Of a stretch of 41,607 nucleotides of DNA, positions 19,066-29,126 are shown in pieces. The stretch comes from Mesotaenium endlicherianum. Taxonomy: Eukaryota; Streptophyta; Zygnematophyceae; Zygnematales; Mesotaeniaceae. Both the position numbers and the translations under genes were made by a program. The stretch lies in NCBI GenBank assembly GCA_009602735.1, contig WELA01012816.1, positions 5,888 through 47,494 on the forward strand, in the 5' to 3' direction. Within the stretch, counting starts at the first letter, position 1. Every line of letters starts with the position of its first letter. The notes beneath the pieces are model-generated. The model saw only the letters and a program-made list of their open reading frames with translations. It made no database searches and was not told where the DNA came from.

Positions 19066-19984
19066 TGAACGCAAGAAGGAGACGGCCAAGAGATTGCCCG
19101 CCACACTTGCTCTGATGGGCCCAGGGCCAGAGGCCAAAGGGCAACCACAAGACACAGTTGGCAGCACAGCTGAGTCGATCATCAGGCAAATCATGGCGCA
19201 GTTGCTGGAAGCAGACGCCCCTCGACTCAAGGAAGAGAAAGTGGCGAAAGCAGCTCTCGCTCTACAGTCAGCCATCATCAATATGGCGAGGCTCAACACA
19301 GGAGGGGACGAAGAATTACCGCCTTCTGGAACAGAGAAGCCGGAGGAGGAAGAGGATGCAGAAATGCAAGGCCTCTCGGAGTTGGAGTCACCATCACTCA
19401 ACAATGAAGGGGCCATTGGGGAAGAAATCCCACGTTTTCCCACGCCAGAGTTGAATCTGCTTGACTTACAGGAGCTGAGGACAGACGACTGGGTAGCTGA
19501 CCACCTGATGGGGCCAAGCCCGGCAGAACTTTATGAAGAATTAAGGTCGCCGACATCCAGTTCTCCTTCTGCCAATCTTCCAGTGGCAGAACCCAAGTCA
19601 ACCGCACAACCGCCGCAACGGCAGGAGGTGATTGCCTGCACTACTAGAGTGGAGACAGCACAAGGAAAGCCCGGAAGTCGCGCAAGCAGACCAAGGAAGG
19701 TGGCTCGTGAGGGTAACGCATCTTTTAGGAGGATGCTAAAGCGATATTTCAAGCATAAGGGGAAGGCTCAGAGAGAGGGCGTTTCGCGAGGAACCACAGC
19801 CCCACCTCCTCCGCCTCTGCGGGATATTCTGCAGAGAGAGGGAGAGGATGGTTTGGTTCGCAGGGCAATGGCATTGGGCATTAGTGTGCCGCCAGGCATG
19901 AACACGCCCTTGTTGCAACTATCAGATCTTAGGATACAGAGGTCGGAGGAGCCTGCTCCCATGATACCTGCAATCCCAGAATGA
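19064..19984 (+). pseudogene. Linker segment of element 3 polyprotein, part 1
   Basis: Continues the methyltransferase linker after the T-run frameshift; the frame itself is open from 18959. Acidic, Glu/Pro/Ser-rich, probably largely disordered, with one basic patch (about 19720-19790). No recognised domain and no CCHC knuckle. It ends at TGA (19982-19984), and the same frame resumes at once with ELMDLRNT, so the stop looks like a nonsense change, possibly CGA to TGA. Confidence 0.55.
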
Positions 19985-20520
19985 GAACTGATGGATCTGA
20001 GAAACACCATCAGCCGCTTGACCGCAGCAGATGATGTCTTTCTTGCACAACTAGCTGCACCTCAAAGGTCGCAAACATTGGCGCAGGCATGGATGGTCAC
20101 ACCACCCGCAAGGGAGGAGTATGGCACGACCGCCGCCCGCATGGCTATTATTGAGCAAGAATGGGGCTGGGCGATCAGCCCTAGGACAGATCTCGCAGGT
20201 TTTCCAATGGCAAACCAACCTCGGCCACGTGAAGAAGGAGGAACCGGGACCAGTTGGACTGCAGTCGACAAGGAAATGTTCCTGAGGCAGCCCATCCGGA
20301 GGCGCCTGACATACCCCTCACCGCAGGAGAGGCGACGCGTCATTGAGAAAGGTAAAAAGCATAAGAAACAGGCTGCCAAACTTTTGGCAACGGAGGAGCA
20401 AGCTGCAAAGCCTGTTACCCCCCTAAGAATCAAGCTGCAAAGCTTGAGAGCCAGGATCGAGCAGAAAAGCCTGAGGGCCAATATGAGGGCGGGAAGCCCC
20501 CACCTGCACCTAAGGAGTAG
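19985..20520 (+). pseudogene. Linker segment of element 3 polyprotein, part 2
   Basis: Same frame as part 1 until a six-C run at 20418-20423. The natural continuation (NQAAKLESQDR ... PPPAPKE) is then in the -1 frame and ends at TAG 20518-20520, directly before the RT part. Lys/Arg- and Ala-rich, no known domain. The TAG is followed by CAA CTA, matching the leaky-stop context CARYYA, so the stop may be programmed rather than a mutation. Confidence 0.5.
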
Positions 20521-20526
20521 CAACTA
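20518..20526 (+). promoter_or_regulatory. Possible leaky stop: TAG in CARYYA context
   Basis: TAG CAA CTA in frame between the linker and RT. TAG followed by CARYYA is the tobamovirus-type readthrough context. The position, just before the RT-bearing part, is where a translational control would make sense. A plain CAG-to-TAG mutation explains it equally. Confidence 0.4.
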
Positions 20527-23500
20527 CTGGATGCCTTTGTTGGGGAGAAGCAACCTGAAATTGAGACTTTTGCCATTGGGAAAATGGTCTCAGCCCAGCA
20601 GAGAGCACAAGTAGAAAGGTTGCTGAAGAAACACCGCAAGGTATTTGCTTTCACTAAGGAGGAGATTGGTAGAATCACTGCCAGTGTGTGTGAGATCACA
20701 CTAACTACTGATAACCCAGTCAGACTAGGGCCTCATAAGCTCAGTCAGACAGAATGGGACTGTGTGGAGAAAACCTGTGAAGAGCTGCATAAGCTCCGCA
20801 TGAATGAAAAATCTACCTCAGTTTATGGGGCTCCTACAGTAGTAGTCGCTAAAAAGGACGAGGCCGGCAATTACACTGCCACTCGAATGTGTGGAGATTA
20901 CAGGCGACTAAATCTCTACACGGAGCCAGATAGCTATGTGATGCCTACGCCGGAAAGGATCTTTGCAATTGCCACCACCGGAAAGGTGTTCAGCATTATC
21001 GATCTGCGCCAAGGCTTCAACCAGATCCCTGTGAAAACAGAAGATTGAGGTAAGACTGCTTTCTGGGCTCAAAGGGAACTTTGGCAATGGACAGTAATGC
21101 CATTTGGGCTGAAAAATGCCCCAGCCATATTTCAGAGGACTATGGATAAAGTGCTGGAGGGGCTGGATTTCGCTAAGCCATACATTGACGATGTGGTAGT
21201 ATTCAGCAAGTCCATAGAGGAGCACCTCGAGCACTTGAGACAAGTGTTCCAGCGCTTGGAGAAATTCCAGATGAAGCTGCATCCTGGAAAGTGCAGATTT
21301 TTTGAGGCACACGTGCCTTACCTAGGACATGAGATTGGGAACAATGCTATGTCCCCTCAGGCTGTGAAGACTGAGGCTATTTACAAAATACCTGCACCTA
21401 CGAATGTGTCTAAGCTGAAAGCTCTGTTAGGGCTAAGTGGATACTATCGTAAGTTTGTGAAGGATTATAGCAGAATTGCTAAACCCTTGACGAAAAAGGA
21501 TGTACCTTTTGTGTGGACAGAAGCTCAGGAGAAAGCCATGAACGAGCTTAAGGAGCGGCTGGTAACAGCCCCAGTCTTGCGAACGCCTGACTACTCCAAA
21601 CCGTTCAATCTGCACACTGACTGGAGTCGTGTGGGAATTGGCGCAGTACTCACTCAGGCCACAAGCCCTAGAGGGGAGTATGTCATTGCCTATGCCTCAC
21701 GCTCTAACAATCGAGCGGAGAGCAACTACTCGTCCTATGAAGGAGAGCTGCTGGCAGTGGTTTGGGCGGTCACACACTTCAGAGAGTATCTGTGGGGAAG
21801 ACCCTTCATACTGATCACGGATCACTCACCATTACTATGGCTGATGAAGAATGGAGACCTCACTGGTAAGTTGGCTCGCTGGGCTCTTAAGCTACAAGAG
21901 TACCAAATGACGGTGGTGCACAGAGCAGGAGTGCTCAACAACGACGCCGATGGACTCAGCAGGAACCCAGACCCATCTTCAGACGACAGAACAGGAGCTC
22001 GAGAGGACGAAGACCCGAGCAGCCCAGCAGAGTTGGTGGCTTGCCTAGCCGAAATGGCTGGAATAGTAGCATCAGGTGAAGCTGAGTCTCTACCCCTGTT
22101 CAGTCCAGAGATCTGGAAAGATCAAGCTACTATGCACTGGCTGAAGACGGGAACTCACTTGGAAGGACTATCAGTGAAGGAGAAGGACCAGGTAAACCAT
22201 CGAGCTAAAAGGTTTTGCTGGAAATGCAACAACCTCTTCAAAATTGAAGAAACTGGTCAGGAGAAGTTAGTGCCAGAACCCATCAGGAGACGAGCTCTTG
22301 TGCAGGAAATGCACGAGAACACTGGACACTATGGTGTCAAGAAGACATATAGTCTTTTGGAGCTGTCTTACTGGTGGAGGGGCATGAAGCAGCAGTGTGA
22401 AGATGTGATCAAGGCCTGCCAAAGCTGTGATCGCGTCAAGGCTGGTTTTACACAGCAACATCCACACTTGCAACCTTTGCCAATCATGGGCCTAGGCTAC
22501 CGTTGGAGCTGCGATCTCGCAGGTGAGCTACCGCTGTCTAAGCGAGGTAACAAGTATATCATGGTCATGATTGAGCATTTCTCTAAGTGGATAGAGGTTG
22601 TCCCTCTGACTGCTAAGGAGAGTCTAGGGACCGCGGAAGCGTTCCTCAATGGTGTGATTGTGCGTCATGGAGCTCCAGCAGAAGTGCTGACAGACCAAGG
22701 GTCTGAGTTCCAAGGGTCTTTTCAGAAACTCTTGGACAGATGCTTCATCAATCATCGCACTACGTCTAGAGATCATCCGCAAGCAGATGGTTTGGCAGAA
22801 AGGATGGTGCAAACCATTAAGTCTACTTTGCGCAAGTTTTGCCTTGAGCATGACAAGCGTGATTGGGATCTAGCCCTGCCATGGCTGGTTATGGGTTACA
22901 GATTTAGCAAGCAGGCTGCCTTGGCAAATTACTCGCCATATCAGATACTGTTTGCCAGAAGTCCAGTAGTGCCCAACAGCATCAAGCAGGAGATTGAACA
23001 GGTGAAAAACCTGGACAGCCCTGATGAATTGTTAAAAGTGATGGTGCGCCGTAAGGCGTTATTTGAGCGCATGATACCGGCTGCACTAGACAATCTGAAA
23101 ATTGCACAGAAAAGAGATACGCAACGTTACGCCGGGACGCGAGACGGGAGCTACCGCCTGCAGATGACGCGGATTCAAGAAGGAGATTTTGTCTACCGCA
23201 AGCGCCAGACCAAGACCACCATCGACACCAGTTCAGGTGCAGTGATCTTGCGCGTGAAACATGCGTTTGACAATGGTGTGTTAGAACTGGAAGGTTCTGA
23301 TGGTAAAACCATGAGAGACCACGTGCAGAATTGCTCGCTATGCCATTTGTTGAATATTGATCCCACAGTTAGGGTTGTGCCCGAGGAATTGGTGCCGGCC
23401 ACGCCTTGTGCCAGCTGCAAAGTGCTGAACGATCAGGAAGCAATGGTAACTTGTGACAAGTGTGGTGCCCGTTGGCACACTTTCTGCATTAGCGAGGAAG

Positions 23501-23574
23501 AAATTATGACAGGACGATGGGAATGTCCTGATTGCCTTCCTAAAACCCCTAGCCGCAGGGTTGGAAAAGAATAG
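20521..23574 (+). pseudogene. pol: Element 3 RT, RNase H, integrase and PHD finger (one nonsense codon)
   Basis: One frame, with TGA at 21046-21048 inside RT, between VKTED and GKTAFWA; CGA to TGA would explain it. RT: DLRQGFNQIP, MPFGLKNAPAIF, catalytic YIDDVVVFS (Asp near 21187). RNase H: TDWSRVGIGAVL, EGELLAVVW, TDHSPLLWL. Integrase: zinc module (HENTGH ... CQSC), then Asp in WSCDLAG, Asp in VLTDQGSEF, Glu in DGLAERMVQ. At the C terminus (nt 23407-23535) CASC ... CDKC ... WHTFC ... WECPDC forms a C4HC3 PHD finger where chromoviruses have a chromodomain. PHD fingers typically bind histone H3 tails, so it may steer integration (inference). From 21097 the frame runs on unbroken to 23574. Confidence 0.88.
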
Positions 23575-23606
23575 CTTTCAGCAGGAAAGGCAGGGACGCC
23601 TCAGTT

Positions 23607-23618
23607 GAAAGGGAGGGG
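23607..23618 (+). other. Polypurine tract of element 3
   Basis: GAAAGGGAGGGG immediately before TGTAAGAGG, the probable start of the 3' LTR. Confidence 0.75.
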
Positions 23619-24310
23619 TGTAAGAGGAATTAAGGCCAGGCAAGTATTTTTTAAAATTTTCTGCTAAAGTTTTAGGATAAGCAGATGGTGAGAGCCGAGT
23701 GACAGAGAACGTCACCCTGAGTGTTGGTCAAGGCTGCATGGTGCAAGTTCAGGAACCCAGGGATGGGTTAACCCTGGTAAGGCTTGTCACCGACACACGT
23801 GCAAAGGTCGATCGACCATGTCTGCCACACGTAAGGAGGGCCACCGACACATCAACCAGGTCGAAGGCACACGTGCTAAAAAACTACGCACGTGCCGAGG
23901 GACCGACACTGTTAGGCACGACACCATTATTCAACAACGGCAATTGCGGTATTGAACGAAAATGCAAATGACGTTTTTCAAAAGAAGGGCATTATCGAAA
24001 GCGTGTTTGATTCACAGTGCATCTCGTACACATTTTCCAAACTGTATTTGTCAATTCCCCTCCTCGCGATCTCGCGCGAATGGTGAATGGATTTTGCGGG
24101 TGTGCGAAGACATATTTCAAGAAAGCAAACCAAGTTATTTTGCCTCCTTTTCTGCTTTTCTCACGAAAGCACCCCAATGCTTAAACGTCTTCCTCCTTTC
24201 TCCTTCACAACTCTTCGTCGCAGAGAAGTCGGCAAAGTTTCTCTCTGAGCAACTTTATTTAGGTTTTCTTTTAAGACCTGCCTTCGCCCACCTTCATTGG
24301 CACATTGGCA
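23619..24310 (+). repeat. Probable 3' LTR of element 3, right end uncertain
   Basis: Begins TGTAAGAGG right after the polypurine tract. No second copy exists in the window, so the end cannot be set; a CA near 24310 is only one candidate. It contains repeated ACACGTGC/GCACGTGC-type motifs (about 23796-23900). No gene seen. Confidence 0.5.
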
Positions 24311-24879
24311 GGTGAGATTATTTGCATGTTCCGTTTGCTCAAATTCAGCTGGTATGAAATATTAATGCGTGGGAAACATCTACCACGCGCTCTTAGTTTT
24401 TGCAGTGTTTAGTATTGCCATACTGCAACGTCGGATTTCGTTTTACGGCAGCTTGTTGCTGACGGTGACAGATCAGCATGTTTTTACAGGAGGCCAACAG
24501 TGTCTTTTGCACTTACGTCATCTGTAAAGTCCGCCCGCTACCAGAACAGGTAGGCTTTGACAATTAGTGTCACAGCAATAAAAAATGCATGCATTTCCTC
24601 ATTTGGCCATTTGTCTGCCTACCGGGGGCCTGAGAGGGTCTGCTTTTTGTTTCAAATCTCGATATGGATGGCCAGGCATAGGTGGCGGCTGCCCCGCCGT
24701 TGTTTAATTTGATGTGCATAGATCATGAGATGTGCATAGAGAGGAGCTGGCAGCTGTTGCTACTCCTTCCTTCTACTCTCTTTTGTCCCTCCCTTACTCT
24801 ACGATATGCGGGGGACAATGGCAGCGGCTGCACCCTCGGAGGCTAGAGGCGCTGCAATCTTATGTTGTGTGGTCTGTTA
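24311..24879. other. Non-coding stretch, no gene recognised
   Basis: Mixed-composition DNA with an AATAAA at 24577-24582 and no convincing ORF. It may include the end of the element 3 LTR and the outer edge of the Harbinger-type element. Confidence 0.4.
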
Positions 24880-25735
24880 TGGTCTGGGCAGGCTGCCCCT
24901 TGCTTGTTTCAGTGGGGTAGCCAGGCTGCAGCAGGCTAGGAAGCCCCCCCTTGATCACTTCAGTGAGGGTAGGTTGGCTTCTGCAGTGCTGCAACCCGCC
25001 CCTTGCTTGCTGCGGTTGGGGCGGAGCTCATTCGCCACTTGGTGTTTCCTGCGTGGGGTGGGGGGGGGGGCGAGGGGAGGCAGGTGGTGACCTGTGTCTC
25101 GTCCGGAAAGCGGGACGGCGGAGCCTACGTGTCGACGTGCACATCGCCCAAGGGCGACTCAATCTACACTGTCGGAAAGGACAGGTAGGGGGGGCACAGG
25201 CCCAGGCCCCTAGGTCCCTCCTCTGCTTGCTCCGTCGGGCCGGGCTGGCTGCAGCAGGTCAGCAGCCGATCCCTCGCTTTTTTTGGTCGGGAGGGGCATC
25301 TTGTTTGTTTTCGTTGGGTTTCGCTGGCTGCAGCAGGCCAGCAGCCGGCCCCTCGCTCGTTTCTGTCGGAGGGGCGTCTTGCTTGTTTCCATTGGGGCGG
25401 GCTGGCGGAGCAGGCCAGCAGCCCCCCCCTTGCACGTTTCCGTCGGGACGGGCTGGCTGCAGCAGGCCAACAGCTGGCCCCTTGCTCTTCTCTGCCGGGG
25501 CAGGCTTCTTGCACGTCTCTGTTGGGGCGCGTTGAACGCAGCAGGCCAGCAGCCGGCCCCTCGCTCTTCTCTGTCGGGGCGGGCTTCTTGCACGTCTCCG
25601 TCGGGTCGGGTTGGCTGCAGCAGGCCAGCAGCCGGCCCCTCGCTCGATTTCGTCGGGGGGGGCGTCTTGCTCGTTTCTGTCAAGGCGGGCTGGCGCAGCA
25701 GGCGAGCAGCCCCCCCTTGCACATGTTGCAGCTCT
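24880..25735 (+). repeat. GC-rich palindromic minisatellite, left array part 1
   Basis: Units of ~40-80 bp built on GGGCTGGCTGCAGCAGGCC, AGCAGCCGGCCCC and a pyrimidine-rich spacer. It is an expanded form of the 7940-8635 unit, with the same GGGGC...GGCTGGCTG and CCCCT(T/C)GCTTG landmarks. About 25040-25200 is a non-repeat insert with a long G run. Open frames on both strands are repeat artefacts. A solo LTR interrupts the array at its right end. Confidence 0.85.
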
Positions 25736-26486
25736 TGAAAGGGGCAAAGTGCCCTAGTGGAAGCGTAGTGACTCATAAGGAAAGGAACTAGTTGCAATCG
25801 TACTAAAGAGTGCAGCGGGATATTGCTACGAAAGCTTAGGAAAATTACTTGACATTTTGGGTGGCAAGAAACTGCTCACAAATGGTGTAGGATGAAAGGC
25901 CTTGTCATTACAAACCCGTAGAAATTTACAGAAGTGAAAACTGATAAGAAACAAAGATGTTATATTTATAGTTTTCTACGACGGCCGCTCGCCCCTAGGC
26001 GGGAGGGCCGCTTAGCAACGGATTTTCTTAAGTGTTTGTCAAATCGCCCCTTCCAGAATATTCGTGAGTAAGCCAGATCAGTCTCATGTGACGTGTCAGG
26101 TCGATTTGACGTCCACATACATGCATCGAAATATCTAGAATATACTAACTTAGACGCGCTAGGCTAATCCAAAACTTCTAGGTAAAGCGACCTAGTCGGC
26201 ACTCCGCGTCAGCCGAACTTACGTGAAGGTTCGAAGTCACTCTAACGGCCCAGATCGCTCGACGCTGTCGGTCAATCCGACGGTCGCGCTCACCGCGAAT
26301 TAAGGACAGTCGTCAACCGACCTCAAAACTAATTAAACTTCGGAAATCCATAACTCTCTCAATACTTGACCAAATTTGATGAACTTTATATCGAAATAAT
26401 CACAAAAATTCACTCTACATTACTGTACAATCAAAACATACTTTCATGAAACTCAAAAATGCACTTTATAAACCTATGACCTTACA
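25736..26486 (-). repeat. Solo LTR of the element A/B family (751 bp)
   Basis: Aligns end to end with the LTRs at 31037-31779 and 36434-37177 and has no internal region. It is flanked by a perfect 5-bp target duplication GCTCT (25731-25735 and 26487-26491), so it was formed by LTR-LTR recombination after insertion. The central hairpin-like part (25981-26017) differs in sequence from the other LTRs but stays palindromic around CCTAGG. Confidence 0.93.
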
Positions 26487-27180
26487 GCTCTCCAGCAGCC
26501 GGCCCCTCGATCTTTCCTGTTGGGGGGAACTTCTTGCACGTCTCCGTCGGGGCACGCTGAGTGCAGCAGGCCAGCAGCCGGCCCCTCGCTCTTCTCTATC
26601 GGGGCTGGCTTCTTGCACGTCTCTGTCGGGTCGGGCTAGCTGCAGCAGGCCAGCAGCCGGCCCCTCGCCCTTTTCTGTTGGGGCGGGCTTCTTGCACGTT
26701 CCCGTTGGGTCGGGCTGGCTGCGGCAGGCCAGCAGCCCCCCCCTTGCACGTTTCTGTCGGGGCGCACAGGCTCCTGCTCTCCAGCAGCCGGCCCCTCGAT
26801 CTTTCCTATTGGGGGGAGCTTCTTGCATGTCTCCGTCGGGGCACGCTGAGTGCAGCAGGCCAGCAGCCGGCCCCTCGCTCTTTTCTGTCGGGGCGGGCTT
26901 CTTGCACGTTCTCGTCGGGTCGGGCTGGCTGCGGCAGGCCAGCAGCCCCCCCCTTGCACGTTTTCGTCGGGGTGGGTTGGCTGCAGCAGGCCAACAGCCG
27001 GCCCCTCGCTCGTTTTTGTTGGGGTAGGCTTCTTGCACGTCTCCGTCGGGGCAGGCTGGCCCAGCAGGCCAGCAAGCCCCCCCCTTGCACGTTTCTGTCG
27101 GGTCGGGCTGGCTGCTGCAGTGCTGCAGCCGCCCACCCCTTCCTTGCGGGTTCTGCAGGCCTGTAGCCTGCCTTTCTTTT
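26487..27180 (+). repeat. GC-rich palindromic minisatellite, left array part 2
   Basis: Continuation of the array interrupted by the solo LTR. It shows higher-order structure: the block from 26490 repeats from about 26769 with an internal deletion. It ends ~160 bp before the transposase ATG. Confidence 0.85.
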
Positions 27181-27254
27181 GCTTGCTTGCGCTGGTTGTG
27201 TCTGGGTAGGCTTGCTGCTCACAATGGCTCGTTGAGAGGGTGGAGTGAGGTGCG

Positions 27255-27290
27255 TTGGGGTGGGGTGAGGTGGGGTGGGGGGGGGGGGGT
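27255..27290 (+). other. G-rich run, potential G-quadruplex
   Basis: Four or more GGGG tracts (GGGGTGGGGTGAGGTGGGG, then a long G run) 50-85 bp upstream of the transposase ATG. Promoter-like position; structure not tested. Confidence 0.5.
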
Positions 27291-27339
27291 CAGGTTCCGA
27301 TCCTGCCATTTTATTTCCGCGTTGCATGTTCTCGTAGCC

Positions 27340-28677
27340 ATGGATGCACTTGGAGCACAGAAGTTTACAACAGTTGTCGCTCTCCTCATCGTTATATTTG
27401 CTGTCAACCAGTTAGCCTCTCTTGAAGGGAGGTTTGGTGATGTCCTCCGAAACACCATCCATGAGGTACATGTTGCAGTTGAGAACCAAGCGAATGAGCG
27501 TAAGCAATTGCTAAGGCATGCTAGCATGCAGCATACCGTGTTATGCTACTATGCTCATCTGTCAAGGAAGAAGAAACGCTTGCAACGTAGACTGAACGTG
27601 TTGCCTAGGTGCTCACTTTGGTTTGAGAGAGTCGTTATGAGGCAGTGGGATGATGTTAGGTGGTGACGATTTTTTTGCGTCTCTAGGGGGCATTCTAAGG
27701 TCCTGGTTAGATGCGTTCAACCGTATGTATTAAGGGGTAAGACAAATTTTGTACGCAAGCCCGTGAGTACGGAGCAAAAGGTGGCTGCTACTCTTTTGAG
27801 GCTAGCAGGGGGTTGCACGTTGCTGACAATAAGCGAAATACTTGGATTTGGAGAAGCAACCGTTTGCATAGCAATTAGAGAAGTATCTGCTGCCCTCGTT
27901 TTAGTAGATTCTAGTTGTGTTCAATATCCTTTTGGTGCGGCACTTCAAAGGGTTATGGATGCCTTTGAAGTGAAGTATGGCTGGAGAGGTATCGCTGGAG
28001 CAATTGATTGCACTCATATCAAGATCAAGAGACCTCCTGGATGGCTGGGCGGATGCTACCACGACAGAAAAGGTGACTACACTATTGTCTTGCAAGCGAT
28101 AGTTGATTCACAGTGTCGTTTCTTGAATGTGTACGGAGGTTGGCCCGGCTCAGTGCACGACTCTCGCATTTTTAAAGCATCTCCTGTCCACAATAAGTAT
28201 GTGCAAAGATCTCATGTCTTGTCAGCCGCTTCCGACGTTGAGTTAGATTCGGGAGATTTTGTGAGGCCGTATCTTTTAGCTGATGCGGGTTATCAAATTA
28301 TGCCATGGGTGGTTACGCCTTACAAGAAAGTACGTTGTGTAAACAGTGTGTCATGTACGACATTCAATTTTCAGCACTCTAGTAAGAGGATGTGTGTTGA
28401 GAGAACCTTTGGTATATTCAAGAACGTGTGGCGCTTGTTTGTTGATCGTTCTTTGAAGCATGACACAAAATATGCCTCTGTCATTCTAATTGCTGGTTGC
28501 ATTTTACACAACTAGCTTATAGATATTTGTGAGACAAACGTAAAGGACTACCCCATGCTAGAACCACAAGAGGTAGATCGTCATGTAGAAGGTGGGAGAA
28601 TGGCTCTCCTTGGCGTAGAAGTGCGAGACTTGTTGAGAAATTCCTTTCGCAACGACCTTGAAGAAATTAGTTTGTAG
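27340..28677 (+). pseudogene. PIF/Harbinger-type DDE transposase with two nonsense codons
   Basis: A single frame from ATG 27340 to TAG 28675-28677 (~445 codons), interrupted by TGA 27664-27666 and TAG 28513-28515. The N-terminal part is mixed, with one hydrophobic stretch. A helix-turn-helix-like region (TLLTISEILGFGEATV, about 27820) precedes the catalytic DDE_4-type core: Asp in GAIDCTHI, then NVYGGWPGSVHDSRIF, Asp in LLADAGY, and Glu in CVERTFGIFK. The C-terminal tail continues past the second stop (LIDICETN ...). The catalytic residues are intact. Known role: cut-and-paste transposition, usually with a partner protein encoded by the element. Stops or sequencing errors make present activity unlikely. 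Confidence 0.85.
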
Positions 28678-29126
28678 GCAATCTATTCATAGGGTGTAGG
28701 AAAAGTACTTGGCGTATGTCAAGAAAGTAAGTGTCGCAAAACTTATTTATGTGTAACGAATATAATTTGAATAAGCTTCTATAGATGTCCCCTAACTTAT
28801 ATGTATGTGCGTGCGTTGTTTGCCCACATCGGAGCAATGATATACATGCGTATGTTTGAACATGGGCAGTGGTAATCGATGCATCTTGCATGAAGTTAGT
28901 TATAATATTACAACGCATGTGCAAGTTCTTTTAAACTTGTAATACATCTTGCAATAGAGTAAAATTGCACACATATTTCTGCACAATGCAAACATTTGAG
29001 TCACACGAACACAATCAATCGTACCAGTATTTAATATGAAATCATAACCACTGCGTATCATTAGCAAACACAAACTTGTTAATGTCCTTGTAATACTTGT
29101 ACAATGTCATATGAAAAAATTAAAGT
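28678..29126. other. AT-rich convergent 3' region of the Harbinger-type element
   Basis: Lies between the 3' ends of two convergent genes. AT-rich with scattered AATAAA-like hexamers on both strands; no ORF. Confidence 0.5.

Larger units (their letters stand above)
16523..24310 (+). mobile_element. Element 3: Ty3/gypsy-like element with DNA methyltransferase and PHD finger
   Basis: Coding order: unknown N-terminal part, retropepsin, C5-cytosine methyltransferase, long linker, RT, RNase H, integrase, PHD finger, polypurine tract, start of 3' LTR. The 5' end is lost at the element 2 insertion. The right limit is approximate because no second LTR is in the window. The frame is broken by three homopolymer indels (G run 16826, T run 19059, C run 20418) and three stops (19982, 20518, 21046). 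Without those six lesions it would read as one very long polyprotein. Confidence 0.85.

Noticed and set aside
24951..25797. Long open frames on both strands (150-195 residues) rich in Gln/Ala/Gly/Arg/Pro
   Set aside because: They lie in GC-rich minisatellite and occur in several frames at once. They repeat the unit and have no domain or start context.
26446..27166. Overlapping ORFs of 166-201 residues on both strands
   Set aside because: Same minisatellite artefact, stop-poor because of GC-rich tandem units.
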